A stretch of 64,000 nucleotides of DNA from NCBI GenBank assembly GCA_016124525.1, contig WGNO01000005.1, forward strand, positions 1 through 64,000, given 5' to 3'. The notes below the pieces were generated by a model that saw nothing but the letters and a program-made list of their open reading frames with translations, did not search any database and was not told the origin of the DNA. The translations under genes and the position numbers were made by a program. How positions within the stretch are numbered: position 1 is the stretch's first letter; each line of letters begins with the position of its first letter. This document shows positions 18,782-28,200 of the stretch, in pieces. The DNA is from Nostoc sp. RI_552. Lineage in GTDB: Bacteria; Cyanobacteriota; Cyanobacteriia; Cyanobacteriales; Nostocaceae.

Positions 18782-19189
18782 AATGTTTACTAAATCCAAT
18801 CAATTAATACAACATATTGTAGTATAAAATCGCAACTTTTTCTTTTGCCACAAAAAACCGTGGTTGCTGTGGATGAAGCACGATTGACGTAACGCGATGT
18901 TTGCCAAAGGGCATTCACGATTTGGTTAGCCATTTACAGCCACAGGCATTGGCAACATGGTTTTAAAGATTGCAACATCCTGAATGTTGAGTAAAAAGTC
19001 AAAAATCTCAACAAGGACTAATGACTAATGATCGAGGTTTTGGCTCTAGTATAAATGCGGGAATACTCTGTTAAATATGGGTATTTCCTTATACTTATAG
19101 CAGCAAGTCACCATAGGGCATTGGAAAACTTTAAACTGCCAGGGAATGAGTGTAAGAATTACAGCACATTTCATCTGAGTAGGTACAAC
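18782..19189. other. Intergenic region between prfB and the IS4-type element
   Basis: About 400 bases without a recognisable gene. It holds the prfB promoter region and a short tandem heptamer (ACTAATG twice near 19018-19032) of the kind called STRR in filamentous cyanobacteria. Confidence 0.4.
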
Positions 19190-19200
19190 AGTAGGTTTCC

Positions 19201-19221
19201 TGCCATTGGTGTCAAGTTAAG
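19201..19221 (+). repeat. Left terminal inverted repeat of the IS4-type element
   Basis: 21 bases exactly complementary to 20439-20459. The stop codon of the original transposase frame lies inside this repeat. Confidence 0.9.
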
Positions 19222-20370
19222 GCATCAGCCCAGATATCAAGAGAGGGAGCAGCCCTTCGTCGGTGGGGTTGACGGACGGCCTTGACTAAGCCCATAGAAC
19301 GATGATGTTCCACAAGCCAAGGAATAAGTTGTAAATCAGGAGCAAATAAAAGTGCGCGGTGGAAAAATATAAACTGCGAAACACCATTTCCACAGAAATG
19401 CGTTCTAAAGGTCTTTGTAAAGCGAACGCTACATCAGCACACAAGTCATTGAGGACAGCGTAGAAAATCCAGGTAGCATATATTTGCATCTGTACACCAT
19501 TAGTCCCACCAACCCAGAGATAGAACAAACCCAACAAACCCTTAGTCAATAAAAATGCCTCCTCAATCCGCCAACGTGGGCGGTATAAATCAAAAACTTC
19601 CTGTGGTGAAAGTTGTTGTGGGTCAAGAACGTTAGTCAAATAATAATACCAAATCTGACCCCACAATACTGACACTGGTCCCATGGGATAGCAACATGGG
19701 TGAGTATGATGCAATGCCATGTGAATAATTTCGCCTTTGTAATGAGAACCTTGAGAAAGTACACCTGTAACCCGATATCTCACCTTTTCCTTTTGCCGTG
19801 TGAGTACGTACTTGCCGGGAGCAGTGAGAGAATCAAACCACTCAAAACCATAAAATCCCATGTCTACTACGAGTAAACCACCATGAGGTAAAGGTTCTAA
19901 CAGTCCTTGCCACCAACGAGTCTCATTGATTTTGCCATCAGCATCATACCAAGCTGCTACAGGAGTGTGAGTGAAAGCTTCCACTACCATCAGCATTTTT
20001 CCTGCCAACACTGAACCTGTTTTTTTCTTGCAATTGTCCGAAATGTTTTTTCATGGCTTCCAGTGTTGAGGCATCCCCAATCCAGATGGTAGGAAATCTC
20101 TGTGCTACCTATTTCTAGGCAGCGCAATACATCTGTTAACTGTTGTACTTTTAGATATGGGAGACTCAATATTATTGCTGCCATTACCGGCAGAGTCAGT
20201 ACTCGTGAACGCAAGCTGCGTTCTTTGTCTTTTACCCCTTTAAGGTTAGCAAGTATACCTGGGTTAATTAATTCAAACAGGGGCAATTCTATCTCTTCAC
20301 TAGCTGGAGCAGGTACGCTGACTCCATGGCGAAAATATGGATTACCTTGTTTTTTCCGTGGTTTACCCAT
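19212..20370 (-). pseudogene. IS4-family transposase, multiply frameshifted with internal deletion
   Basis: Pieces of one DDE transposase in several frames. N-terminal part (20370 to about 20100): MGKPRKKQGNPYFRHG to QQLTDVLRCLE. Then, in another frame (about 20095-20025), IWIGDASTLEAMKKHFG holds the first catalytic Asp. From an A7 tract at 20020-20026 the frame changes again to TGSVLAGKMLMVVEAFTHTP, with the second Asp in VDMGFYGF and the Glu in YRPRWRIEEAF. Near 19365, at a T5 tract, a last shift leads to FHRALLFAPDLQLIPWLVEH and ends DALT at 19212. Comparison with the family as I know it suggests about 40-50 residues are missing before the first Asp. It is dead unless supplied in trans. 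Confidence 0.85.
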
Positions 20371-20438
20371 GGCTTTTTCAACCCCCCTGTGTTGACTTTT
20401 ACCATTTAGCTTCCCACTCTTGACATAAATCTATTTTT

Positions 20439-20459
20439 CTTAACTTGACACCAATGGCA
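20439..20459 (-). repeat. Right terminal inverted repeat of the IS4-type element
   Basis: Exact complement of 19201-19221, located about 70 bases upstream of the transposase start. Confidence 0.9.
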
Positions 20460-20563
20460 AGATACCCACCCCACAAAAGTTTTATCATTCATATCTGTAC
20501 TTCAGATTCGGTGCAAGGTGCTGTAAGTGCTCAAATTTCAAAAATTCACTAATATTACATGGG

Positions 20564-20595
20564 AGAAACCCGATTGTTTGAAAAACCGGGTTTCT
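20564..20595. repeat. Intergenic hairpin repeat (AGAAACCCG type)
   Basis: 9-bp perfect stem AGAAACCCG (20564-20572) / CGGGTTTCT (20587-20595) with a 14-base loop. Hairpins built on AGAAACCGGGTTTCT are widespread between genes in many cyanobacterial genomes. It could also terminate transcription of the following minus-strand peptide gene. Confidence 0.6.
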
Positions 20596-20702
20596 GAGTT
20601 GGTACTTATTCCACACGTATTTGATTAAAAGCCTGATTTGTGATGAGTTATCCCTAACTTATTCCGGGAAATGCGTGCATAAAAGGAGCTAAATTGACAA
20701 TA

Positions 20703-20936
20703 CTAGTCTATTACTTCACTCCAGCCTATATATTGGGCTAGTAATGCTTCATCATCTGTTATTTCACCCATACCAGGTGGGCTAAGATAAGCAGTTCCCA
20801 AGGCTTGTACATACTTTTCTTGGTTAAACTTCTCTTTTTCTTCTTCGTTTTGTTGGTTTTCTTGACCACCGCTAATGTAAGCAGCAACCTCAGCAGTCAG
20901 TTCGCGCAACAATTCATGATTTTCGATGTGTATCAT
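20703..20936 (-). CDS. Double-glycine leader peptide (bacteriocin/RiPP precursor-like)
   Basis: 77 residues with a strong ribosome-binding site (AAAGGAG, 9 bases before ATG). Residues about 7-24 read HELLRELTAEVAAYISGG, close to the LTxEEaaxxSGG double-glycine leader recognised by peptidase-containing ABC exporters. Cleavage after Gly24 would release a 53-residue, Gln/Glu/Lys-rich core ending in IGWSEVID. The core has no cysteine, so it is not a lanthipeptide or sactipeptide substrate. No exporter or modification enzyme is nearby, but cyanobacteria often scatter such precursors. Secretion is inferred; the function of the product is unknown. It is flanked by hairpins on both sides. Confidence 0.65.
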   Translation of the reverse strand: MIHIENHELLRELTAEVAAYISGGQENQQNEEEKEKFNQEKYVQALGTAYLSPPGMGEITDDEALLAQYIGWSEVID

Positions 20937-21606
20937 CGATTTTTACTCCTTTAGTGCAATGAATTTTGACGTTGGTAAACTCTTGCTATTTAACTCCCGT
21001 AAGTTGAGACATTATTAATGTCCCAACTTTTCGCTTACACGTATGGTAACGTCCATGTTTTCTGATTACCTCCGAGTTGTCGAAAATCATTTAGGTGTTA
21101 ATTGACGTATTGTGATGTGAATTTTTTTGCTTTTGCGTTGTTGAGAATAAAGTCATGACTCTATGACATTTATGACCAAAAGTAATGGTTTTGATCACGC
21201 CAATTAACTAAAATTTCTCAATAAGCGAGTTGATCGGACATAAATTGCTATGAAATTAACCAATGTTGTGAAAACACTATGTAGCCTTGGTTTCGAGAAT
21301 TTTAGTGATTAGCTAAATTTTTTTTCATCACAGTGATCAACGTATTAAGTCTGTTGCTTAGTTGACACTCCCCTGGCTTTAGGCGAGGGGATTCTACATT
21401 CACCGTCAAAACTTCTTGCTCAACCAGGCTTGGGCTATTGTTAAAAAATATATTGAAGAACAAAGACATTATGACAGCACCCGATGGAATGCCCCCAAAG
21501 AAGCTTCGTGATGGCGCCGATCGCAGTGCCGGAGGCAATCGCTTACGTCCAGCCCCTTTTGATTAGGGTTTGGTCAGGAGGATACGGAGCAGAGAGCAAG
21601 ATTGTT
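20937..21606. other. Intergenic region with hairpin and IS200/IS605-like end
   Basis: 670 bases without a supported gene. It contains an imperfect inverted repeat (AAGTTGAGACATT at 21001-21013 / AATGTCCCAACTT at 21017-21029) and, near 21361, a sequence like the right end of an IS200/IS605 element. A 78-residue frame on the minus strand runs through that end and has no family resemblance. Confidence 0.5.
21361..21396 (+). mobile_element. Possible right-end remnant of an IS200/IS605-type element
   Basis: GTTGACACTCCCCTGGC... then AGGGGATTCTAC: a short stem (CCCCT 21370-21374 / AGGGG 21386-21390) followed by ATTCT. IS200/IS605 elements carrying tnpB in cyanobacteria commonly end in TTGACACTCCCC, a hairpin and GGGGATTCT. 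No tnpA or tnpB frame is left nearby, so this would be an end fragment only. Confidence 0.4.
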
Positions 21607-23655
21607 CTACTTCTGCAATGCCCGTGTTTTTAAATCAGCGATCGCACCTTTAGTCATGGCGGCAATGGTTTTATCGCTGGCTTTGGGCAAATGATAATAA
21701 TTGCCTGCGGCTGTTTGCGATAATTCTTTAGCAAAACCAGTAGACACAAATTTACTTTCGGTATCGATTACCAACAGTTGCATCCCCAAGGCGCGAATTC
21801 TGGCAGCAATTTCTAACAATTCTGCTTTGATGTCTGGTTTTTCTCCTGGTTCTAAGGGTTCACCTAAAGAACGGGCTAGGGGAATGTTACCGCGCCCATC
21901 GGTGATAGCGACTATGACAACTTGCCCAATATCTCCACTCATTTGGGCATTTACACCTATACGTACTGCTTGAGTTAAACCATGTGCTAGAGGTGAACCA
22001 CCGCCACAAGGTAGTCTTTCTAGACGGTTACGTGCTAAGGCGATGGAACGTGTGGGAGGTAATAATACTTCTGCTTGTTCTCCTCGGAAGGGAATTAAAG
22101 CTATTTGGTCACGGTTTTGATAGGCTTCCGTCAAAAGTTGCATAACGGCACCTTTAGCTGACTGCATGCGGTTCAGAGCCATGGAACCAGAAGCATCTAC
22201 CACAAATACTACTAATGCTCCGGCTTTGCGTATCAACCGTTTGGAACGGATATCGCCTGATTCAACAATAACTTTTTTATCTGGGTGTCTTTCTCGTCTG
22301 GCTTTTTGATAGGGAGCAGCAGATCTGAGAGTGGCATCTACCGCTATGCGTCGTACTTTGCCTTTGGGTAACATAGGCTTGATGTAGCGTCCCCGGTCGT
22401 CAGAAAAGATGATGCTGCGACTACCAGATTTGCCTTGTCGCTTTGCCATTTGGGCAAAGTAAAGTACGCTGTCATCAAGAATTACCCCTTCTGGATCAAA
22501 AATAAACTCCTCTGGGATGTCGGGTGGTTGTTGTTCTTGGTCTTCTTGGTCTTGGTCTTCTTGGTCTTGATCTTCTTGGTCTTGATCTTCTTGGTCTTCT
22601 AGTTCTTCTTGATTCTGTGGTGGTGGTGGTGGTTGATCTGGTGGTGGAGTTTGCACGATTGTGGAACGTGGTACAATTACCAATTCCACAGCCCTACGCA
22701 AATCTTCAGCGTTGACTGTTGCGCGTCCTTCTAAAGCAGCCGCAGCTTTAGCTACTCGGAGAGCGAATAATTCGGCGCGATGTCCTTGGACTCCACCGCG
22801 AATAGCTTCGTTAACTAGATAGTTAATTTGTTCTTGAGTGATGGTGACTTCTTTCAACCATTCCCGCGCCAGAATGATTTGAGTTTTCAGCCCGTCTAAG
22901 TCTTCTTGGTATTGTTGAAGAAATTCTTGGGGAGATTGAGCATAGGCGATGGCTTGCTCCACAGCTGCCACTCTTTGATCTAAGCCTAGTACACCATCAG
23001 CAGAAAGAGCAATGGCGATTCTATCGAGTAAATGCTCTCGCAATGCTCCTTCTTCTGGATTGTAGGTAGCGATAAATAGAGATTTGCAAGGATGCTGAAA
23101 ACTGATGCCTTCGCGCTCTATTTGGTTGCGTCCGTCAGATAATACTGTTAGTAGCTGATTTGATATTTGGTCATCTAATAAATTCAGTTCATCCACATAC
23201 AGCACGCCTCGGTTTGCTGTGGCGAGTAACCCAGGCTGAAAAATAGTATCGCCTTCCTTGACTGACTTTTCTACATCCACAGAACCCAGCAACCTATCTT
23301 CTGTTACTCCTAAGGGGATCTGTACAAAGGGTGCTGGAATAATTTCCGTGGGGACTTCTTGAATATCTTGATCTGCATACTCTGCTAACAGATAATCATT
23401 CCAATCTTCCGGGCGGTTGGGGTCGCAGTTACCAATGGAGCCTTTAACCACTTCGATGGGTGGTAGTAAGGCATGGATAGCACGAGCCATTACTGATTTT
23501 GCCGTACCGCGACGGCCGGCGATCGCCACTCCTCCCAAGCCAGGATCGACTGCTGCTAACACCAAGGCTAATTTAATTGCTTCTTGACCGACTACAGCTG
23601 TCAAGGGGAAGGCTGTGATTGTGGAGTTGTTAGTAAGCGCGGGCATGTTTGGCAA
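21607..23655 (-). CDS. chlD: Magnesium chelatase subunit D
   Basis: 682 residues. ChlD with ChlI and ChlH inserts Mg into protoporphyrin IX, the first committed step to chlorophyll. The N-terminal half is an AAA+ domain like ChlI, with GRRGTAKS (48-55) as Walker A and [10 protein letters not shown] (about 151-160) as Walker B. A Pro-rich then acidic linker (335-380) contains repeated DQEDQ pentapeptides. The C-terminal integrin-type (VWA) domain has an intact MIDAS motif DASGS (487-491). Two Met codons are possible starts (23655 and 23646). Monocistronic; the hli genes lie upstream on the same strand but are about 600 bases away behind a strong hairpin. Confidence 0.96.
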   Translation of the reverse strand: MPNMPALTNNSTITAFPLTAVVGQEAIKLALVLAAVDPGLGGVAIAGRRGTAKSVMARAIHALLPPIEVVKGSIGNCDPNRPEDWNDYLLAEYADQDIQEVPTEIIPAPFVQIPLGVTEDRLLGSVDVEKSVKEGDTIFQPGLLATANRGVLYVDELNLLDDQISNQLLTVLSDGRNQIEREGISFQHPCKSLFIATYNPEEGALREHLLDRIAIALSADGVLGLDQRVAAVEQAIAYAQSPQEFLQQYQEDLDGLKTQIILAREWLKEVTITQEQINYLVNEAIRGGVQGHRAELFALRVAKAAAALEGRATVNAEDLRRAVELVIVPRSTIVQTPPPDQPPPPPQNQEELEDQEDQDQEDQDQEDQDQEDQEQQPPDIPEEFIFDPEGVILDDSVLYFAQMAKRQGKSGSRSIIFSDDRGRYIKPMLPKGKVRRIAVDATLRSAAPYQKARRERHPDKKVIVESGDIRSKRLIRKAGALVVFVVDASGSMALNRMQSAKGAVMQLLTEAYQNRDQIALIPFRGEQAEVLLPPTRSIALARNRLERLPCGGGSPLAHGLTQAVRIGVNAQMSGDIGQVVIVAITDGRGNIPLARSLGEPLEPGEKPDIKAELLEIAARIRALGMQLLVIDTESKFVSTGFAKELSQTAAGNYYHLPKASDKTIAAMTKGAIADLKTRALQK
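22533..22602 (-). repeat. 15-bp tandem repeat in the chlD linker
   Basis: Units of TTCTTGGTCTTGRTC (plus-strand reading) repeat about four times, encoding the acidic DQEDQ pentapeptide. Near-identical copies suggest recent slippage expansion. The linker lies between the AAA+ and VWA domains, where length change should be tolerated. Confidence 0.8.
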
Positions 23656-24264
23656 AATAGCGATTTTTGGCTGCTACTTAATAGCATAGCAATTTCTGGT
23701 CAATATCATACTCTTGGATCTGCTAAAGCGCCTGTGGACGAATTCTTATTTTGTCTCTCCTTCATTAGGACGCGCTGCTAGATGTAGTTAAGATGTATAT
23801 TCAAAACCAAAAAGGAACTTGACAGCGAATGAATTCGCCTGGGGCCAACCCCCATAAATAGAATTTAGGGACTACCTCGCCGCAGTGAGTTTGGTGTAGG
23901 GCTTAAAGCACTATATTGGGTTATCAACACTATCTCAACCTATTCAAAAGGCGGTTACCGTTTTCGGTTCCGCCTTTTCAAATTTGTATTCATTGAGGAT
24001 TTATTGACACAGTTTCTGGTGTTCCAGGAGCGAGGATTCCTTCACAATACACAGTAAATTGCTACTGGATACTCAAATGTTGTTACAGTCAGTTTCTGTC
24101 GGACTAAAGTCTATCAATGCCCCATGGCGACTTGCTGCTATTGCAGTCAACTATGGGCAAATAGTCGTGCTAGGAAAGGGGTTTAGACCCAAAATTCCCA
24201 TAACTATCAGTTTTTAAGTGATAATTGTCGTTTCTGTTTAGCTCCTCGTGTTATTTTTAAGACT
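23656..24264. other. Intergenic region with stacked hairpins (possible small RNA)
   Basis: 609 bases with no protein gene. Around 23819 there is TTGACA, then two small hairpins (GCGAAT-GA-ATTCGC and TGGGG-CCAA-CCCCA), then the strong hairpin at 23946-23978. This could be a plus-strand structured RNA ending at the hairpin. I recognise no known RNA family, and no good -10 box follows the TTGACA. Confidence 0.35.
23946..23978. terminator. Strong terminator-like hairpin
   Basis: 9-bp stem AAAAGGCGG (23946-23954) / CCGCCTTTT (23970-23978) with a second small stem ACCG/CGGT inside the loop. T-rich on both strands, so it could stop minus-strand transcription from the hli genes or end a plus-strand small RNA. 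Confidence 0.65.
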
Positions 24265-24477
24265 CTAATATCTAATAATGTGGAGTAGGTCGCGGAGGAC
24301 ACTATATCCTGCTAAGTCCCAAAGTAAGTAGGCAAGAAAGCCAATCATTGCCAGCCGACCATTCCATAATTCAGCTTGAGGGTTCCAACCAAAAATAAAA
24401 GCATTACGATCCACACCGTTATAAGCTCTAGCAACTGGTGGTAAATCTGTGGAAGGACGAGTTTCTCTAGTTTCCAT
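24265..24477 (-). CDS. hli: High-light-inducible protein (second tandem copy)
   Basis: 70-residue single-helix member of the light-harvesting-like superfamily. The chlorophyll-binding motif ELWNGRLAMIGFLAYLLWD is intact (Glu, Asn and Arg ligands). Known role of the family: binding chlorophyll and carotenoid under high light, photoprotection, and photosystem II assembly together with chlorophyll synthesis. It differs at 10 of 70 positions from the copy just upstream, a tandem duplication. Ribosome-binding site TTTGGAG before the ATG. Proximity to chlD is functionally sensible but they are not one operon. Confidence 0.95.
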   Translation of the reverse strand: METRETRPSTDLPPVARAYNGVDRNAFIFGWNPQAELWNGRLAMIGFLAYLLWDLAGYSVLRDLLHIIRY

Positions 24478-24535
24478 TTTTTTACTCCAAAATCAAACTA
24501 ATTCTTCAATTTTTTCTCTTTAATAGGCAATGAGA

Positions 24536-24748
24536 TTAATAACTAATGAGATGTAGCACGTCGCGGAGGACACTATATCCAGCTAAATCCCAAAGTAAGT
24601 AGGCGAGAAAGCCAATCATTGCAAACCGACCGTTCCAGATTTCCGCTTGAGGAGTCCAGCCAAACAGAAATGCATTACGGTCTCTGCCGTTGTATTCCAG
24701 TGCAACTGGCGGTAAATCCGTGGAAGGACGAGTTTCTCGAGTTTCCAT
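24536..24748 (-). CDS. hli: High-light-inducible protein (first tandem copy)
   Basis: 70 residues, 86% identical by eye to the downstream copy. Motif EIWNGRFAMIGFLAYLLWD holds the chlorophyll ligands. The N-terminal METRETRPSTDLPPVA is shared by both copies and predicted stromal/cytoplasmic. The spacer of 58 bases between the copies suggests co-transcription from a promoter upstream of 24748. I looked for a paired RpaB-type (HLR1) box there and did not find a convincing one. Confidence 0.95.
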   Translation of the reverse strand: METRETRPSTDLPPVALEYNGRDRNAFLFGWTPQAEIWNGRFAMIGFLAYLLWDLAGYSVLRDVLHLISY

Positions 24749-25106
24749 TTTTTTTGTCCAAACTCATTTATTGCTTAACTTAAATTTACCTATTTATCAG
24801 TAATTTGCTTTCCATCTGTAGGTACAAACTACACACACCTCTCGTGGAGGATTATTATCAACTTATATGTAGGTTCAAATCCACCTTAAGGGGGTGATAA
24901 GACTTTTAATTATACATGTAAATTAACACTTGTAATTGAGAATAAAAATCTTGCATTTATCGGTGTAAAACCAACATATAACCTAATAATTAATTAGATT
25001 TTAACTGACGTAATAAAGAATAATTTCAGTAAAGATTTTACCGTTAAAAACTTAAATTTATCTCTAGCGTTAGAGATAAATTTCCAACTTTAGAAGGATA
25101 TGTAAA
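24749..25106. other. Divergent region between hli and the repeat-protein gene
   Basis: About 360 AT-rich bases holding promoters for both directions. A small inverted repeat (TCTCTAGCGTTAGAGA, about 25060-25075) lies 5' of the following gene. No other structure stood out. Confidence 0.4.
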
Positions 25107-25187
25107 ATGGCTAAATTACATGATTCTGAAAGTGAGCAAAAATTTGGTATTGCCATAGATACAGGAATAAATAGATGTAGATGTTGA
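25107..25187 (+). CDS. Possible 26-residue leader peptide
   Basis: ATG preceded by AGAAGGA (25092-25098, 8 bases away) opens a short frame, MAKLHDSESEQKFGIAIDTG and six further residues, ending 59 bases before the 1040-residue protein. The good ribosome-binding site is the only support. It may be a translated leader or chance. Confidence 0.3.
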   Translation: MAKLHDSESEQKFGIAIDTGINRCRC

Positions 25188-25246
25188 CTTGCTACGGATG
25201 AAATTCCTCATTCTCCCCAAATCTAAACTTAGAAGAAGGAAATATA

Positions 25247-28200
25247 ATGTTTCAATGTACGGAAAACATCCTGGAAATTTACAAGCCACTATTGTGGGTG
25301 GCACAGGTTCCAGTGGTTCCCACAAGTATTACGCCAGCGCAAGCATCAGTTATCAATTCTGGTCCGCGCTTTTTTGTGGCTTTAATCTCCGGTGTGATTT
25401 TAGCTTTTGCTTTCCAATTAGTTTTAACTAACCTCTCAGTTGCGGCTGGTATTTCCTACTTGGGTCGTCCATCGGACTCTAATGCAGTTGTTGGGGAAGT
25501 GGGAAATTTCGGTGGTACGATTCGCAAAATTGGTACAGCCCTGGGGTTGTGGACATTAGTTACTGTTACGGTTGCTTTATTAATTGCTTGCTTCTTGGCT
25601 GTGAAGTTAAGTCTATTGGTTTTAGATCCCAGGTTGGGTGCAATTCTGGGATTAGTCATTTGGGGTGCGTACTTTTTGCTTTTGGTGTGGGTGAGTTCGA
25701 CTACCGTGGGTTCAGTGGTGGGTTCGGTGGTGAATTCCGCTACTTCTGGTTTTCAGGCGATTATAGGAACTGCTACGGCTGCATTAGGTGCTAGATCTGT
25801 CAATCAGCAGGTAGTAGCAACTGCTGAGGCTGCGGCTTCAGCAGTGCGTAGGGAATTAGTCCATGGGGTTGACCTTACTAGTATTCGGGAAAAGATAGAA
25901 GATTACTTAGAACAGGTACGTCCCCCAGAATTAGATTTATCCAAGGTGGGTAGGGATGTTGAAAATTTACTCAAAGATCCGCAATTACAAGCCATTGCGA
26001 CTAGTCCAGACCTAGGCAATATTGACCGCCAAAAGTTTATGGATTTGGTCAGCAGTCGCACCGACCTTTCTCCACGAGAGGTAAAGCGGATAACGGATAT
26101 ACTATACAACGTTTGGCAGCAGGTAGTTAGCCAGGAACAACCCTTAACAGAAAATTTAGGTGAGTTAGTCAACCATCTCAAGTCACTTGCACCAGGACAA
26201 GTGAAGACAGATGAACTCAATGCTAAATTGGATCGGTTAATTGCACAAATGCCCACTTCTAAGAAAGGAGTAGCAACACCAGAACAACCAGGTGTGATGC
26301 AACAGACTTTACAACAGGTCATCACCACGCTGACTGGAATTGCCTTGGGAAGGACGGATTTATCTGATATTGATGTAGAAAAGATTTGGCGATCGCTGAT
26401 CACGGCTAAAGACAAAGCTATTGAACAAGCTGATCAACTGGGTTTACCAATACCATCAGCACCCTATAGCCCCATTCGGGCTGATGTGGAAAACTACCTA
26501 CTCAATACCTATGCTTGGCAATTGAGTCCAGAAAGAATTGCCGCAGAATTTCGTAATGTTATCTATGACCAAACGGCAGACCCTGGTATAGTCAGGAGAG
26601 AGATCGAGGGAGTTTCTCGTCAGGATTTCGTGAATACCCTGCAACAACGGGGACTACTGACCCAACGACAAATCCAGCGCATTGCTGACCAGTTAGAAGC
26701 TGTACGGCAAGAGGTATTAGTTTTGGTCACTGCTTCGGAAGAAAGAGAAATTGCCCAAGACTTACAACGCCGAGTAGAAAGTTATCTGCTTGTGATCAAT
26801 AAAGCAGAATTGACTCCAGAAAGAATTGAGCAGAACTTTAAGCTATTATTAGAAGACCCAGAAGCAGATTATGAAACTCTGTCGCTGCGATTATCACAAT
26901 TTGACCGCCAAGAAATGCGGGAGATATTGCTAGCACGGAATGATATTGAAGCAGAAGAACTAGAGCCAATTCTCAACGAGTTAGAACACCAGCGCGATCT
27001 CGTCCTGATAGAATCTCAAGGAATAGCAGGGCAAGCCAAGTATCAAGCAGAAACCTTATGGTTGAATATTGAATCATATTTGCGGAATACAGGAAAGGGC
27101 GAGTTAAACCCTGATGCTATTCGCGCTGATCTGCAGAAGTTGCTGGAAGATCCACAATCGGGAATTATCGCCATCAGGGCTAGATTAGCTCGCTTTGACC
27201 GTGATACCTTAGTGAGATTACTCAGTCAACGCCGAGATTTGAGTGAAGAACAAGTTAATGAAATTATTGATGCTGTGGAAGAATCTTGGCATAATATCCG
27301 CCATACACCTCAAGCTTTAACAGAAACCGTTAAGGAACAATACGACTCTGTAACCGCCACCATCGCTGATTACTTACGCAATACTGGCAAGGAAGAATTG
27401 AATCCTGAAGGCATTCAACGGGATTTAAACAGATTATTTCAACAACCAAGAGAGGGTGTTGTAGCATTGCGCCGTCGCTTGTCTCGGGTAGACCGAGATA
27501 CCTTAGTGAAATTACTCAGTCAACGGCGAGATTTGACTGAAGAGCAGGTCAATGAAGTTATTGATGCTATACAAACTTCGATTCGTAATATTGTCCGTGC
27601 TCCTCGTCGTTTAGCTACACGCACACAGGAAAGAGTGGCAACATTCCAAGCTTATTTAGAAGAGTATTTACGACAAACTGGTAAAGAAGAACTGAATCCA
27701 GAAGGTATAAAACGGGATTTGCAATTATTGTTGCATGATCCACGGGTGGGGATGGAAAGTTTAGGGGAGCGCCTGGCACATTTTGACCGTTCCACAGTGA
27801 TTGCTTTGCTGAAAATTCGCGAAGATATGACTGATGAAGAGGCAGCCATGATTGCGGATAATATCATGTCGGTGCGTGACCAATTTGTAGAACAAGTACA
27901 GGGTATTCAACGGCGAATTCAAGATGTCATAGAAGGGATTTTTGCCCGTATCCGTAACTATCTCAACTCTTTGGAGCGCCCCGAACTCAACTATGATGGC
28001 ATCAAGCGGGATATTCGCACATTATTTGAAGATCCACAGGCGGGCTTTGAAGCGTTACGCGAGCGTCTGTCTGCTTTTGACCGCGACACTCTTGTGGCGA
28101 TTATGAGTTCTCGTGAGGACATTTCTGGAGCAGATGTCAACCGAGTGATTGACCAAATTGAGCGAGCACGCAACACAGTATTGCAACGTGCAGAACGCCT

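Larger units (their letters stand above)
19190..20470 (-). mobile_element. Degenerate IS4-family insertion sequence
   Basis: Bounded by perfect 21-bp inverted repeats, TGCCATTGGTGTCAAGTTAAG at 19201-19221 and its complement at 20439-20459, with imperfect similarity running about 10 bases further out (GTAGGTTTCC versus GTGGGTATCT). The interior is a broken transposase. I could not fix the outermost base or a target duplication. Total length is about 1.27 kb, shorter than a full IS of this type because the transposase has lost an internal segment. Confidence 0.85.

Noticed and set aside
20020..20026. A7 tract as a programmed -1 frameshift making functional transposase
   Set aside because: The slip site is plausible, but further frame breaks and a missing segment upstream show that the gene is broken anyway.
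21001..21029. Imperfect inverted repeat as the chlD terminator
   Set aside because: It lies almost 600 bases past the chlD stop and has no T run on the minus strand.
21302..21538. 78-residue frame on the minus strand
   Set aside because: It runs across an IS-end-like sequence, has no family resemblance and lacks a ribosome-binding site.
24749..24900. HLR1/RpaB box upstream of the hli genes
   Set aside because: No pair of TTACA-type half sites at correct spacing could be found.
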